Shown here piece by piece: positions 1 through 7,557 of a DNA stretch of 64,000 nt. The DNA comes from Chryseobacterium sp. SORGH_AS_0447 (GTDB taxonomy: Bacteria > Bacteroidota > Bacteroidia > Flavobacteriales > Weeksellaceae): the NCBI RefSeq assembly GCF_030818695.1, contig NZ_JAUTAR010000001.1, forward strand, positions 372,001 through 436,000. Direction: 5' to 3'. The translations under genes were made by a program, and so were the position numbers. The notes beneath the pieces are model-generated. The model saw only the letters and a program-made list of their open reading frames with translations, searched no databases and was not told where the DNA came from. Each line of letters starts with the position of its first letter. The first letter of the stretch is position 1.

Positions 1-454
1 TCGCATTGGTCTGGATGATTTTAATTCCTAAAGCCTCGGAAAATTTCTGAATATCAATGGTAATTCCCCTTCTCTCCGCCTGGTCGATCTGGTTTACGAC
101 CAAGATCATCGGAATCCCGAGATCCTGAATTTGCTGAAACAGCAACAGTCCCCTTTTTAGGCTTAGTGCTTCAAGAATATAAATAACTCCGGCGTAGTTC
201 TGCTGTTCGTCGATCAGGAATTTGGAAAAAATGGCTTCGTCCTCGGAACTCGGGTAAATACTGTAAGAACCCGGAAGGTCGATAATTTCTACTTCCTCGT
301 CTTTATAGGTATAGGTTCCCGAATGGCTGGCCACGGTAACACCGGCATAGTTCCCGGTCTTCTGCTTTTTGTTGCTCAACGCATTGAAAACCGTTGATTT
401 CCCGACATTCGGGTTTCCCACCAAAAGCACCTGTTTTTTCTGACTGTCCTGCAT
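1..454 (-). CDS. feoB: FeoB ferrous iron transporter, N-terminal part (cut by window edge)
   Basis: Only the first 151 codons are inside the window; the rest lies to the left. FeoB is the inner-membrane Fe(II) transporter with a cytoplasmic N-terminal G domain, and that domain is what is visible here. The G1 P-loop GNPNVGKST is at residues 13-21, G3 DLPG at 59-62 and G4 NQID at 121-124. The ATG (454-452) overlaps the feoA stop codon by one base (TGATG), so the two genes are probably translationally coupled. The motifs and the feoA partner make the identity secure. Confidence 0.95.
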   Translation of the reverse strand, partial: MQDSQKKQVLLVGNPNVGKSTVFNALSNKKQKTGNYAGVTVASHSGTYTYKDEEVEIIDLPGSYSIYPSSEDEAIFSKFLIDEQQNYAGVIYILEALSLKRGLLLFQQIQDLGIPMILVVNQIDQAERRGITIDIQKFSEALGIKIIQTNA

Positions 455-714
455 CAATTCAATTCTTCAACAATAATATAATCTCCTTCTTCTTCACGAA
501 GGGCGATACGGCTTTTCTCATCGCCGAATTCCACATACATCGGTCCGCTGAAAGGTGCCTGGTACAAAATCCTGAAATACGTCTCGGGAAGAAGTCCCAT
601 TTCGATGATTTTGTTGGGCATCTTCAGGCTGTCGTTATCATACCCCAATATCTTTCCCATCCTATTTCTGGGAAATCCGCTCAACTTATGTAAACCCTTA
701 TCTTTCAAAGCCAA
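454..714 (-). CDS. feoA: FeoA, cytosolic partner of FeoB
   Basis: This 86-residue SH3-like FeoA protein is of usual size for the family and carries the typical MPNKIIEMGLLPET stretch. FeoA is a small cytosolic protein needed for FeoB-dependent Fe(II) uptake. The reading frame has no ATG before an in-frame stop upstream (741-739), so the start is probably TTG at 714, followed by Ala-Leu-Lys-Asp-Lys. feoB follows with a 1-bp overlap. A -7 promoter element and a palindrome lie just upstream, consistent with metal-dependent control. Confidence 0.9.
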   Translation of the reverse strand: MALKDKGLHKLSGFPRNRMGKILGYDNDSLKMPNKIIEMGLLPETYFRILYQAPFSGPMYVEFGDEKSRIALREEEGDYIIVEELN

Positions 715-728
715 GATTTTTGTGTCTG

Positions 729-758
729 CAAATATACGCTATTTAAATTTAATCTAAA
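729..758 (-). promoter_or_regulatory. feoAB promoter with candidate metalloregulator palindrome
   Basis: On the minus strand TATATTTG (736-729) matches the Bacteroidetes -7 consensus TAnnTTTG, 15 bp before the feoA start. Directly upstream is the 17-bp imperfect palindrome TTTAGATTAAATTTAAA (758-742), in which 7 of 8 base pairs match. Its position over the core promoter fits a repressor site. The regulator (Fur- or DtxR-type) is inferred from the iron-uptake genes, not from the sequence. Confidence 0.5.
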
Positions 759-773
759 TAACGTTATTCTATG

Positions 774-813
774 AAAAAAATCAACCCAAATGCATGAAAA
801 CATTTGGGTTGAT
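774..813 (-). terminator. Rho-independent terminator of the GLPGLI gene
   Basis: A perfect 13-bp stem (780-792 with 801-813, 8-nt loop) is followed on the minus strand by seven T residues (780-774). It lies 27 bp after the stop codon of the GLPGLI gene. Confidence 0.85.
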
Positions 814-839
814 CCTATATAATTTAGTTAGTATGAATG

Positions 840-1748
840 TTACTTTTTCTTTTTCTCAGGGGCAGGCTGAGAAATCTCGATCGGGTTGTTGTTGGCATTA
901 AAGAAATCTTTGTACATCTTTTCCTGTTTCTTCATCATATCGCCGATGGTGCCATCCATTCCCGGGATTGTTCTGGACATGATCTCCTGCGTCATCATAG
1001 GTCTTGCCGATGCAAATGGATCTTTTTTGAAATCATTGAATGTCTTTTCGAATTTTTCACGTGGCATTTCCGTTACTTTAGTTCCTACGTTGGAAAGTTT
1101 TTCCATGTAAGTCAGCTCTTCCCAATTAGGAACCTGCTTATTTCCCTGAAGTACCCAGGAGTAGTTTTTATCCTGATCTTCAATTTTTACAATTAGCCCC
1201 GGAAGTCCTGAAAATTTATACGGCCCGTCCTGAAATGGAAGATCGGTACTGAACCATGCCGTCCATGTTCTTCCACCGAATTCAGTGGTTGCTTTCTGAG
1301 CATTATAGGCTCCAATTTTTGCTTTATCGTTGGAAATTTTCCAGTCGAATTTTATAGTTTCAGTATACCCGAGGTTCATGGGTGTAAATCCGTTTGCTAC
1401 TCTTTCGATATACTGCATTTTCATATCAGGATACGTTTTCACGATTTTTTCCGAAAACTTAGGCATTTTAAAAGATTTGGATAAATCCTTGAAAACTCCT
1501 GCTTTCTGCATGGCATCAAACTGAACTTTAAGGATAGAATCCTGTCCGATGGCCGTATAATCTCTGTATATGGATTTGTCTTTAACGATATCCAAAGCCA
1601 TGATTACTTTTTCCAGTTTCGCAGAATCTTTTTTCGGCTTAAAGGTAAGCTCATAGAAAAACCGGTTGGCTGTTTCTTTGGAATCATTATTCTGAGCACT
1701 TACAAATGCAAAAAGTGCGATAAAGAATATTGAGAATAGTTTTTTCAT
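840..1748 (-). CDS. GLPGLI family secreted protein
   Basis: 302 residues with an N-terminal signal peptide (residues 1-18, cleavage likely after VSA). The family-naming motif GLPGLI is present at residues 181-186 inside the stretch GPYKFSGLPGLIVKIED. GLPGLI proteins are exported Bacteroidetes proteins of unknown biochemical role that commonly sit next to outer-membrane receptors, as here. The C terminus is lysine-rich. A strong terminator follows, and the start is preceded by a 30-bp element that is also found upstream of the neighbouring receptor, suggesting that the two genes are co-regulated rather than co-transcribed. Confidence 0.85.
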   Translation of the reverse strand: MKKLFSIFFIALFAFVSAQNNDSKETANRFFYELTFKPKKDSAKLEKVIMALDIVKDKSIYRDYTAIGQDSILKVQFDAMQKAGVFKDLSKSFKMPKFSEKIVKTYPDMKMQYIERVANGFTPMNLGYTETIKFDWKISNDKAKIGAYNAQKATTEFGGRTWTAWFSTDLPFQDGPYKFSGLPGLIVKIEDQDKNYSWVLQGNKQVPNWEELTYMEKLSNVGTKVTEMPREKFEKTFNDFKKDPFASARPMMTQEIMSRTIPGMDGTIGDMMKKQEKMYKDFFNANNNPIEISQPAPEKKKK

Positions 1749-1769
1749 TTTAATAATAATGTTTGATCT

Positions 1770-1799
1770 ATTAGTTTACGGTTTGCGGTTTTTGTTACA
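1770..1799 (-). promoter_or_regulatory. Shared 30-bp promoter-like element, copy upstream of GLPGLI gene
   Basis: Read on the minus strand it begins TGTAACAAAA, continues with CCGC and AACC, and ends AACTAAT. It aligns without gaps to 4704-4675 upstream of the receptor gene with 24 of 30 identities. It ends 21 bp before the start codon. The -35 (TGTAAC) and -10 (CTAAT) spacing resembles an ECF-sigma promoter, which is an inference. Confidence 0.5.
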
Positions 1800-1914
1800 G
1801 TTTTTTTGTTTTTTATTTTTTTTATCCGTTTACCTTCTAATTTTCAGCTCATTTCAGAAGTTTTAAAAACAAGATAGAAATAATAAGCGCATCCCGCTAA
1901 AAAATTATTCTCAT

Positions 1915-1945
1915 AAAAAAACCAACCTCGGTGAGATTGGTTTTT
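1915..1945 (-). terminator. Terminator of the outer-membrane receptor gene
   Basis: Inverted repeat AAAACCAA/TTGGTTTT (arms about 1917-1924 and 1937-1944) with an 11- to 12-nt loop, followed on the minus strand by a run of T. It lies 6 bp after the receptor stop codon. Confidence 0.75.
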
Positions 1946-1951
1946 GCTGTT

Positions 1952-4657
1952 TTATTTAAAGTTAAATTTTACGGTAAACATGACCTGGCTTGGGCGAAGC
2001 AGAATCCTGGTAAAAGAAGTACTTTGAGGATTTATGTCATACGTTTCAAATACCCTCTTATTCGCAATATTCATCCACTTCACTTCAAAATCTATTTTCT
2101 TTTTAGACCAGGTAAACTGATAGGACAGATCATAGAATCCATTGTGATACTTTTGATTCTGCGCATTGGTATTCACCTGATCCCAGTTGAATCCGATGGT
2201 ATGGTTTTCAATAGGGTAGAAGAAAAGGCCCAAGTTATGGGTAAAGCCTGTTCTTGCCGCATTTGAAATTACCTGGCCTGTACTTGTTTGTTTTGTTCTC
2301 GAGAAGCTGGCGTTATAGTCAATACTCATCCAGCTGAAATAAGTATTGTTGAACTTCAGGCCAAACGACTGGCTGTTGTTTTTGTTTGTATATGAATCAT
2401 CATTATAAAATGCATCAGACTTCGCTGTATTATTGCTATAGTTAACAGAAGCATTGGTTTTGAATTTCGGGAAATATTTCCCTACTTCCAAATTATATCC
2501 GTTATTCAATACATGATTTTCCTTTTCTAAATATTCCATAACAGTATACCCACCGATAATAGTCGGATTTGATATCAGATTTCTTTTGGCATCCGAATAT
2601 CTGTAATTGATGTTAAAGAATAAATTATTGAGCGGGTTTCTATATTCTATTCTTGTTCCTGCTGATTTATTATTATTTTGAGGAATCGGATTGTTAGGAT
2701 TCATTGCGGTGATTCCATTTGGCGAAGTCATTAAGAATCCTGAATATGCCGTATTAATTTCTCCAAAATTATTATTGATATTGGCATTTACCGAGGCTTT
2801 CCAAAAAGAAGCAAAATTATATTGAGCGAAAACACTTGGCTCAAAGGTCACTTTGTTTACTTCTTTTGAAACCAATCTTGCAGGGTCCTCTGCTTTAATA
2901 TTATTAGAGTTTACAGGGAAATTGGCATATAACATCCAGGAATCGCTTTTATAATTTACCCCTACGCTTCCATAAGGGGTTGCCGTGGTATAACTTAAAT
3001 CATTGTTGTATTTTGAGGCGAGTGTGGCATCTGAACTGGTAAAAGGATTGGTTATAATATTTGATAAACCTGAAACCAGATCCGTTGATTTAAAATTAAA
3101 TCCGACTTCCGGGGTAAACGTCCATCCTTTTGTAGAAAAACCAATATTTGCAGAATGATTCGCTTCAAATGTTTTAAGTCTTAAATTCTGACTTACGAAA
3201 TTTGCAGAGGTCGGAAGAAATCCCGGAATTTCCAGATAAGATGCCGGTGAGACCTCCAAAGACTGTCTATCGGTCTGATAGCTGATGTATGACAAAATAT
3301 TGACCATCTTCTCTTTCCACGGAACAATGGTACTCAATGAGTTTTGGAAAGATGTTGTGGGCGATTCCAAAGCTTCTTCACCATGCTTTAGAGAATTAAC
3401 GTTACTGTTGGATGTTCTGTCTACAATTCCCCGGTCGGCATTCCAGTATTGGGAAAAGCTGGTGGTATTTTTAAAAAAACCTTTTTTAGCATTTTTAGTA
3501 AAAATCAGTTCTCCTTTTGCCTTATCGGTATAGAAGTTATTATGAATATTTTGCAGTACTGTGTAAGCCGGATTATTTGTTGTTGCGAAAAACTGCTGTT
3601 CACTGTAAGACTCTCTCTCCACGGCATTATTGGTATAATTAGCATTGGCTTTCAGTTCCCATTCCTTTTTCTTATCAATATTGGTAAGGTAATTCGCCGA
3701 TAAATAATGCACATTGTTCATTAAATATCTTTTTACCGGAAGGTTTGGAGTGCTTGCATTTTCTACATTCAGCCAGTCGTTTTGGGTAGCGTTGATCCTT
3801 CTTCCCTCATATCTGTTTCCAAACGATAAAATATTCCCTTCGTTTTCTACCTGTTCCCCAACATTATTGGCTTTATAATTTACGACCCATTGGCTTTTCT
3901 GCCCGAAAAACATCGGGGTAAGCTTAACGTTCCATAACAGCGGGCTGGCTCCTACTCCTACTTCTCCCCTTCCCGTCATGGTTACGGAATTTTTAAGCTT
4001 GATATTGATGGCTGCCTGGTCGGAAGGTACTTTGTCCTGAAGGATTTTTACCGGCTGGTGATTTTCCAGTACTTCTACTTTCTGTACGGCATCTTTCGGA
4101 AGCGAATTGTTGATCGTTCCATATCCGCCTTCCATAAGGTCTTTTCCGTTGACGTAAAATTTATTGATGGCATTTCCCTGGTAAAGGATGGTTCCGTCTG
4201 TATTCACTTCAATTCCCGGCATTTTTTTCAAAACGTCCGCCAAGGTTCTGTCGCTTTTGCTGTCGAAAGCTTTAAGGTCGTACGAGATGGTATCGCCTCT
4301 CGCCGTAACCATTTTGGTTTTAAGCTTTACTTCTTTAATCTCTGTGGCTTCCGAATCCATCTTAAAATTCAGGGTCTGATCGCTGTTGCTGATCTGCCGG
4401 GTCACCGACTTCTGGTTGAAAGCCTTCACTTTAAGATCTACATTGGATTCTGCTGAAGTGAAGGTCACTTTATATTCTCCTTTCGCATTGGTAATCCCAT
4501 AAGCCAGGATGGCATCTTTTCCAGGCTCTTCCACCGTCACGCTGGCACTTGGTATTCCCACCCCGTCTTCATCCGTGATTTTTCCCGAAACGGTTTTCTG
4601 TGCAAAAGCAATCACAGAGAAAAAAATCATCAGAAACAAAGAAATTTTCGTTTTCAT
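1952..4657 (-). CDS. TonB-dependent-receptor-like outer-membrane beta-barrel protein
   Basis: 901 residues with a signal peptide (1-19). Residues about 20-100 form a carboxypeptidase-regulatory-like beta-sandwich (VSGKITDEDGVGIPSASVTV). A plug-like region at about 120-230 (ADVLKKMPGIEVNTDGTILY, FYVNGKDLMEGGY) is followed by a long aromatic-rich beta-barrel that ends in Phe-Lys. Members of this family import or bind large substrates at the outer membrane. The substrate cannot be read from the sequence. It is paired with the downstream GLPGLI gene, separated from it by a terminator, and shares a promoter-like element with it. Confidence 0.85.
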   Translation of the reverse strand: MKTKISLFLMIFFSVIAFAQKTVSGKITDEDGVGIPSASVTVEEPGKDAILAYGITNAKGEYKVTFTSAESNVDLKVKAFNQKSVTRQISNSDQTLNFKMDSEATEIKEVKLKTKMVTARGDTISYDLKAFDSKSDRTLADVLKKMPGIEVNTDGTILYQGNAINKFYVNGKDLMEGGYGTINNSLPKDAVQKVEVLENHQPVKILQDKVPSDQAAINIKLKNSVTMTGRGEVGVGASPLLWNVKLTPMFFGQKSQWVVNYKANNVGEQVENEGNILSFGNRYEGRRINATQNDWLNVENASTPNLPVKRYLMNNVHYLSANYLTNIDKKKEWELKANANYTNNAVERESYSEQQFFATTNNPAYTVLQNIHNNFYTDKAKGELIFTKNAKKGFFKNTTSFSQYWNADRGIVDRTSNSNVNSLKHGEEALESPTTSFQNSLSTIVPWKEKMVNILSYISYQTDRQSLEVSPASYLEIPGFLPTSANFVSQNLRLKTFEANHSANIGFSTKGWTFTPEVGFNFKSTDLVSGLSNIITNPFTSSDATLASKYNNDLSYTTATPYGSVGVNYKSDSWMLYANFPVNSNNIKAEDPARLVSKEVNKVTFEPSVFAQYNFASFWKASVNANINNNFGEINTAYSGFLMTSPNGITAMNPNNPIPQNNNKSAGTRIEYRNPLNNLFFNINYRYSDAKRNLISNPTIIGGYTVMEYLEKENHVLNNGYNLEVGKYFPKFKTNASVNYSNNTAKSDAFYNDDSYTNKNNSQSFGLKFNNTYFSWMSIDYNASFSRTKQTSTGQVISNAARTGFTHNLGLFFYPIENHTIGFNWDQVNTNAQNQKYHNGFYDLSYQFTWSKKKIDFEVKWMNIANKRVFETYDINPQSTSFTRILLRPSQVMFTVKFNFK

Positions 4658-4674
4658 AATTTATTATTTGACTA

Positions 4675-4704
4675 ATTAGTTAATGGTTCCCGTATTTTGT
4701 TACA
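4675..4704 (-). promoter_or_regulatory. Shared 30-bp promoter-like element, copy upstream of receptor gene
   Basis: Minus-strand sequence starts TGTAACAAAATACGGG and ends AACTAAT. It aligns gap-free with the element at 1799-1770 (24/30 identical) and ends 17 bp before the receptor ATG. The 10-bp palindrome ACTAATTAGT (4671-4680) overlaps its 3' end. Confidence 0.5.
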
Positions 4705-4803
4705 CCCTTATAAAGATTGAATTAAAAGAAGAAAGTTAAAGACTTCTTTTTATCACTATAAACATAGTGATAATTTATTATATTTATATATCAATTTTTT
4801 TAT

Positions 4804-4843
4804 AAACACAACCCCATTGCGATGCAATGGGGTTGTGTTTTTT
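4804..4843. terminator. Strong hairpin terminator downstream of the SUKH-like gene
   Basis: A perfect 17-bp stem (4804-4820 with 4824-4840, loop GAT). It lies 20 bp after the stop of the minus-strand gene at 4864-5373. The T-run is better on the plus strand (4838-4843), so it may act in both directions and shield the receptor promoter. Confidence 0.7.
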
Positions 4844-4863
4844 ATCTTAAGAATTTAATTAAT

Positions 4864-5373
4864 TCATAGGCCTAGTGCATTTAAATAATATCCTAGAGAA
4901 GTTGGATTTACTGCAATCTCTTTTCCTAAGCGGCTTCTTTCTTCATTAGATACTTTTTTAATATTTGCATGACCAATTTTTATTAAATTATTTAAAAAAT
5001 CCTCTGAAGAGTTACACAAAACACAAATTTCTTCAAAATAGCCATCAATCATATGTATTTTATTTGATTCTCTATGGATGGCAATAAGTTCTCCTGATCC
5101 ATCTGTTCCAAATACGATAAAATTTTCGTCCGATAACAATTTATCATAATTAAAAAACCCTATCATACCTATATCAAAAGTATCCACTACATAATTTTTA
5201 ACCAAATCGAGGATTGGATCTTCAAAAAAAATATATGGTGCATCTTTTCTTTCCAGAATTAAACACATCCTTAAACATTCTTCTGCTACTTCATTATCAG
5301 GTTCTTGTTGGACACCTTCTTTGTAATGATTCTCAGCTGCTTCTACAAAATTTTTAGTAATAATATTTTCCAA
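4864..5373 (-). CDS. SMI1/KNR4 (SUKH)-like protein, possible orphan immunity protein
   Basis: 169 residues. The central stretch ENFIVFGTDGSGELIAIH, followed by an IHMIDG strand and a SSEDFLNNL helix, has the order of a SUKH (SMI1/KNR4) domain: Gly-Asp-Gly-rich strands, then an acidic-aromatic helix. SUKH proteins often serve as immunity proteins against polymorphic or contact-dependent toxins, but no toxin gene is adjacent. No ATG precedes an in-frame stop, so the start appears to be TTG at 5373. The gene is visibly more AT-rich than its neighbours, which suggests acquisition by transfer. The family assignment is from pattern only. Confidence 0.55.
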   Translation of the reverse strand: MENIITKNFVEAAENHYKEGVQQEPDNEVAEECLRMCLILERKDAPYIFFEDPILDLVKNYVVDTFDIGMIGFFNYDKLLSDENFIVFGTDGSGELIAIHRESNKIHMIDGYFEEICVLCNSSEDFLNNLIKIGHANIKKVSNEERSRLGKEIAVNPTSLGYYLNALGL

Positions 5374-5500
5374 AATAATCTATTTATAGGGTTAGGTATG
5401 GTATAATTGAAAGTTTTCCATTTTTCATTTCGCCAAAATACGGAATAGCTACTTCCAGCCCACAATAGGTATCATTAATTTTATGTGAAAACAAATTCTT

Positions 5501-5515
5501 TATTTAGTCTAAATA
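5501..5515. promoter_or_regulatory. Perfect 15-bp palindrome in the 5374-5608 intergenic region
   Basis: TATTTAGTCTAAATA is a perfect inverted repeat (7-bp arms, 1-bp centre). It lies 94 bp upstream of the JmjC/cupin gene and 128 bp upstream of the divergent SUKH-like gene. A -7-like TAATTTTG is at 5582-5589. The arms recall the TTTAG half-site of the feo palindrome, but the spacing differs. Function unknown. Confidence 0.35.
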
Positions 5516-5608
5516 GGTAAAAATAATTTGAATGATAGATTAAAAAAAGCTTAAACCTCTTAACATATCTATTTAATTTAATAATTTTGTAACATTAAAT
5601 TTTAAGAA

Positions 5609-6493
5609 ATGGGAATCAATTTAAAGCCGATTGATATTGTAGATGATATTACACAGGAGGAGTTCATTGAAAAATATCTAAAGCCGAGAAAGCCTGTTGT
5701 GATTAAAAACATGGCAAAAAAGTGGCCTGCTTATCAGAAATGGACCATGGAATATATGAAGGAGGTTGTAGGTGATGTAGAAGTTCCGCTGTATGACAGT
5801 TCGAAAGCAGATCCCGCTGCTCCCATCAATTCTTCCGCTGCAAAAATGAAGTTTGGGGATTATATCGACCTGATCCAGCGGGAACCTACAGATCTCAGGA
5901 TTTTCCTGTTCGATCCTATAAAATTTGCCCCGAAGCTGCTGGAAGATTATCTTTCGCCTAAAGAACTGATGGGCGGATTCCTGGATAAATACCCGAATAT
6001 GTTCTTCGGAGGAAAAGGTTCCGTAACCTTCCTTCACTTTGATATTGATATGGCGCATATCTTCCATACCCATTTCAACGGAAGAAAACACATTCTTCTT
6101 TTCGATTATAAATGGCGGGAAAGGCTTTACCAGATTCCGTATGCAACCTATGCCCTCGAAGATTACGATATCGAAAATCCGGATTTTACAAAATTCCCGG
6201 CACTGGATGGCGTTGAAGGTATTGAATGCTTCCTTGAGCACGGCGATACCCTGTTTATGCCTACCGGATGGTGGCACTGGATGAAATACCTGGACGGCAG
6301 CTTCTCCATTTCTTTAAGAGCATGGGACAAATCCTGGGCGGTAAAAGCACATTCTTTGTGGAATCTTACGTTTCAGCGTAAGTTCGACGATATCATGAAG
6401 AAAAATTTCAGGAAGAAATATATGGACTGGAAAGAGAAGGTAGCCATCAAAAGGGCTGAGATTGCCCTGAAAAAAGGCTTGCCAAGATCATAA
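5609..6493 (+). CDS. Cupin_8/JmjC-type Fe(II)/2-oxoglutarate oxygenase
   Basis: 294 residues covering a complete JmjC-like cupin_8 domain (FIH-1/tRNA-hydroxylase-like). The iron-binding facial triad is visible: H143 and D145 in LHFDID, and H223 in GWWHWM. K160 in GRKHILLF is well placed for the 2-oxoglutarate carboxylate. Members hydroxylate protein or RNA side chains, and the substrate cannot be told here. The basic C-terminal helix (260-294) may bind nucleic acid. It is a single gene with its own terminator and a -7-like TAATTTTG 20 bp upstream of the start. Confidence 0.85.
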   Translation: MGINLKPIDIVDDITQEEFIEKYLKPRKPVVIKNMAKKWPAYQKWTMEYMKEVVGDVEVPLYDSSKADPAAPINSSAAKMKFGDYIDLIQREPTDLRIFLFDPIKFAPKLLEDYLSPKELMGGFLDKYPNMFFGGKGSVTFLHFDIDMAHIFHTHFNGRKHILLFDYKWRERLYQIPYATYALEDYDIENPDFTKFPALDGVEGIECFLEHGDTLFMPTGWWHWMKYLDGSFSISLRAWDKSWAVKAHSLWNLTFQRKFDDIMKKNFRKKYMDWKEKVAIKRAEIALKKGLPRS

Positions 6494-6500
6494 GACAAAG

Positions 6501-6530
6501 AAAGACGTTTCCTTCGAAACGTCTTTTTTA
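6501..6530 (+). terminator. Terminator of the cupin_8 gene
   Basis: Perfect 11-bp stem AAAGACGTTTC/GAAACGTCTTT with loop CTTC, followed by T residues, 7 bp after the stop codon. Confidence 0.9.
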
Positions 6531-6540
6531 TTTAAATAAT

Positions 6541-6819
6541 TTACCGTATTACTTTTTCTACATTTGCCTTAGCACAGCTGAAAGCTTCTTCTGCCTCTTC
6601 ATACAGTATTTTCATGGAGATTTCGAAGCCGTTTGCCATAAAATAAGTGACATGGCCCTCGACATTGAAACTTAAAAAGACAATATGATTGACATTTATC
6701 ACCAGCGGCTGACCCAAAACTTTTGCCCCTTCCAGTGAATTCGGCTTCTTCACATTCAAGACGTAAGACGCTTTAAGGTAAATCAAGCCATCCGAAGCTG
6801 TTTTTATTATATAAGCCAT
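6541..6819 (-). CDS. Small conserved-looking hypothetical protein
   Basis: 92 residues from ATG at 6819 (MAYIIKTASDG). A longer version from 6858 would add 13 residues, but that segment overlaps promoter-like sequence, so the inner start is preferred. The protein reads as a mixed alpha/beta domain of five or so strands ending in a helix (EEAEEAFSCAKANVEKVIR). No signal peptide, membrane segment or catalytic motif is seen, and I do not recognise the family. It converges on the cupin_8 gene and could share the symmetrical hairpin at 6501-6530. Confidence 0.55.
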   Translation of the reverse strand: MAYIIKTASDGLIYLKASYVLNVKKPNSLEGAKVLGQPLVINVNHIVFLSFNVEGHVTYFMANGFEISMKILYEEAEEAFSCAKANVEKVIR

Positions 6820-6858
6820 CCTGTAATTTTCTGTAAAGTTATTCAAATTAAAGCACAT

Positions 6859-6886
6859 GAAAAAATCCCCAGTGCAGACCGAGGAT
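6859..6886 (-). terminator. Possible minus-strand terminator without a clear parent gene
   Basis: Minus-strand ATCCTCGG / CTGGGGAT (8 pairs including G-T wobbles, loop TCTGCA) followed by six to seven T. No convincing minus-strand gene ends just upstream. Confidence 0.35.
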
Positions 6887-6939
6887 AATCAAAAGTATTA
6901 ATATTTATAGTGATTGGTGTTTTTCTGAAGTAAAAATCA

Positions 6940-6972
6940 AAAATATTCCCGAATTGCTTCGGGAAATATTTT
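6940..6972 (-). terminator. Second hairpin in the 6.86-7.18 kb non-coding stretch
   Basis: Arms 6940-6953 and 6958-6972 pair with one bulge around a TTGC loop, and minus-strand sequence after it is T-rich. Apart from this and the hairpin at 6859-6886 I see nothing firm between 6887 and 7176. Confidence 0.35.
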
Positions 6973-7176
6973 AGATCCCTTTATTGTGTTTATTTTTTAA
7001 TAGTTGCAGTACAGTATCCAACTATTATGCCACTAATGACTGTCCCTATGTTTTTGCGGAAATAAAATAATTTTTCAGCAAAATATTTTATGACGGGTAT
7101 TATTTGCAGAATATTCCTAAAAAACGGTACACTTTTAGATTGGATGATGATAACACACACTAAAAAAATATTACGT

Positions 7177-7341
7177 ATGAAAGCATCTGCACAATCTGAA
7201 AACATCAATTCGCATTTTAATAGGGAAATTGAGCGCCAAAAGGCCATTAAGGCACTGGAAAAGGCAAAAAGCATCAAAAGAAAAGTAGTTTTCCTTCCGC
7301 AGGGTGCTACCGGAAATCTTAATTATAGAGATACTTTCTAA
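7177..7341 (+). CDS. Small basic hypothetical protein (54 aa)
   Basis: Reading frame from ATG at 7177 (MKASAQSENINSHF) to TAA at 7341. It contains a charged helix rich in Lys, Glu and Ala (REIERQKAIKALEKAKSIKRK), followed by a short hydrophobic strand. Support for a real gene is the strong terminator placed 20 bp downstream on the same strand. There is no signal peptide and no recognised family. An upstream in-frame extension to 7090 exists but reads like non-coding sequence. Confidence 0.45.
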   Translation: MKASAQSENINSHFNREIERQKAIKALEKAKSIKRKVVFLPQGATGNLNYRDTF

Positions 7342-7361
7342 AAGAGATCCCTTTATCATAT

Positions 7362-7393
7362 AAATAAGCTGCCCTTGGGCAGCTTATTTTTTT
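7362..7393 (+). terminator. Terminator downstream of the 54-aa gene
   Basis: Perfect 13-bp stem (7362-7374 with 7377-7389, 2-nt loop) followed by T residues on the plus strand. It may also stop minus-strand transcripts from the small frame at 7402-7548. Confidence 0.8.
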
Positions 7394-7401
7394 ATCATTA
7401 T

Positions 7402-7548
7402 TTAACCATAAGAAGATTTGTTCTGAGCGGTTGAATTAAGGCTGAAAATAAAAATGAAGCAACCCCAGGTACTTGCGTTTCCTAATGTTGCTCCATTTGC
7501 TACCGTTGATCCGGGACCGCCGGTGTCAAAACCTGTAGAGATAAACAT
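7402..7548 (-). CDS. Candidate 48-aa Gly/Ser/Thr-rich peptide behind a Crp/Fnr gene
   Basis: ATG at 7548 lies 9 bp after the Crp/Fnr stop codon and the frame ends with TAA at 7402. The peptide begins MFISTGFDTGGPGSTVANG, continues GATLGNASTWGC, and then has a short hydrophobic FIFIFSL segment before a polar tail. The tight spacing suggests co-transcription with the regulator. The composition (small residues, one Cys, one Trp) is unusual for a chance frame, but the coding evidence is only contextual. Confidence 0.4.
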   Translation of the reverse strand: MFISTGFDTGGPGSTVANGATLGNASTWGCFIFIFSLNSTAQNKSSYG

Positions 7549-7557
7549 ATATAAACA

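Noticed and set aside
6990-7277. Minus-strand frame of up to 95 codons with a possible terminator at 6940-6972
   Set aside because: No ATG start in its last 56 codons, biased hydrophobic composition, and it overlaps the better supported plus-strand gene at 7177-7341.
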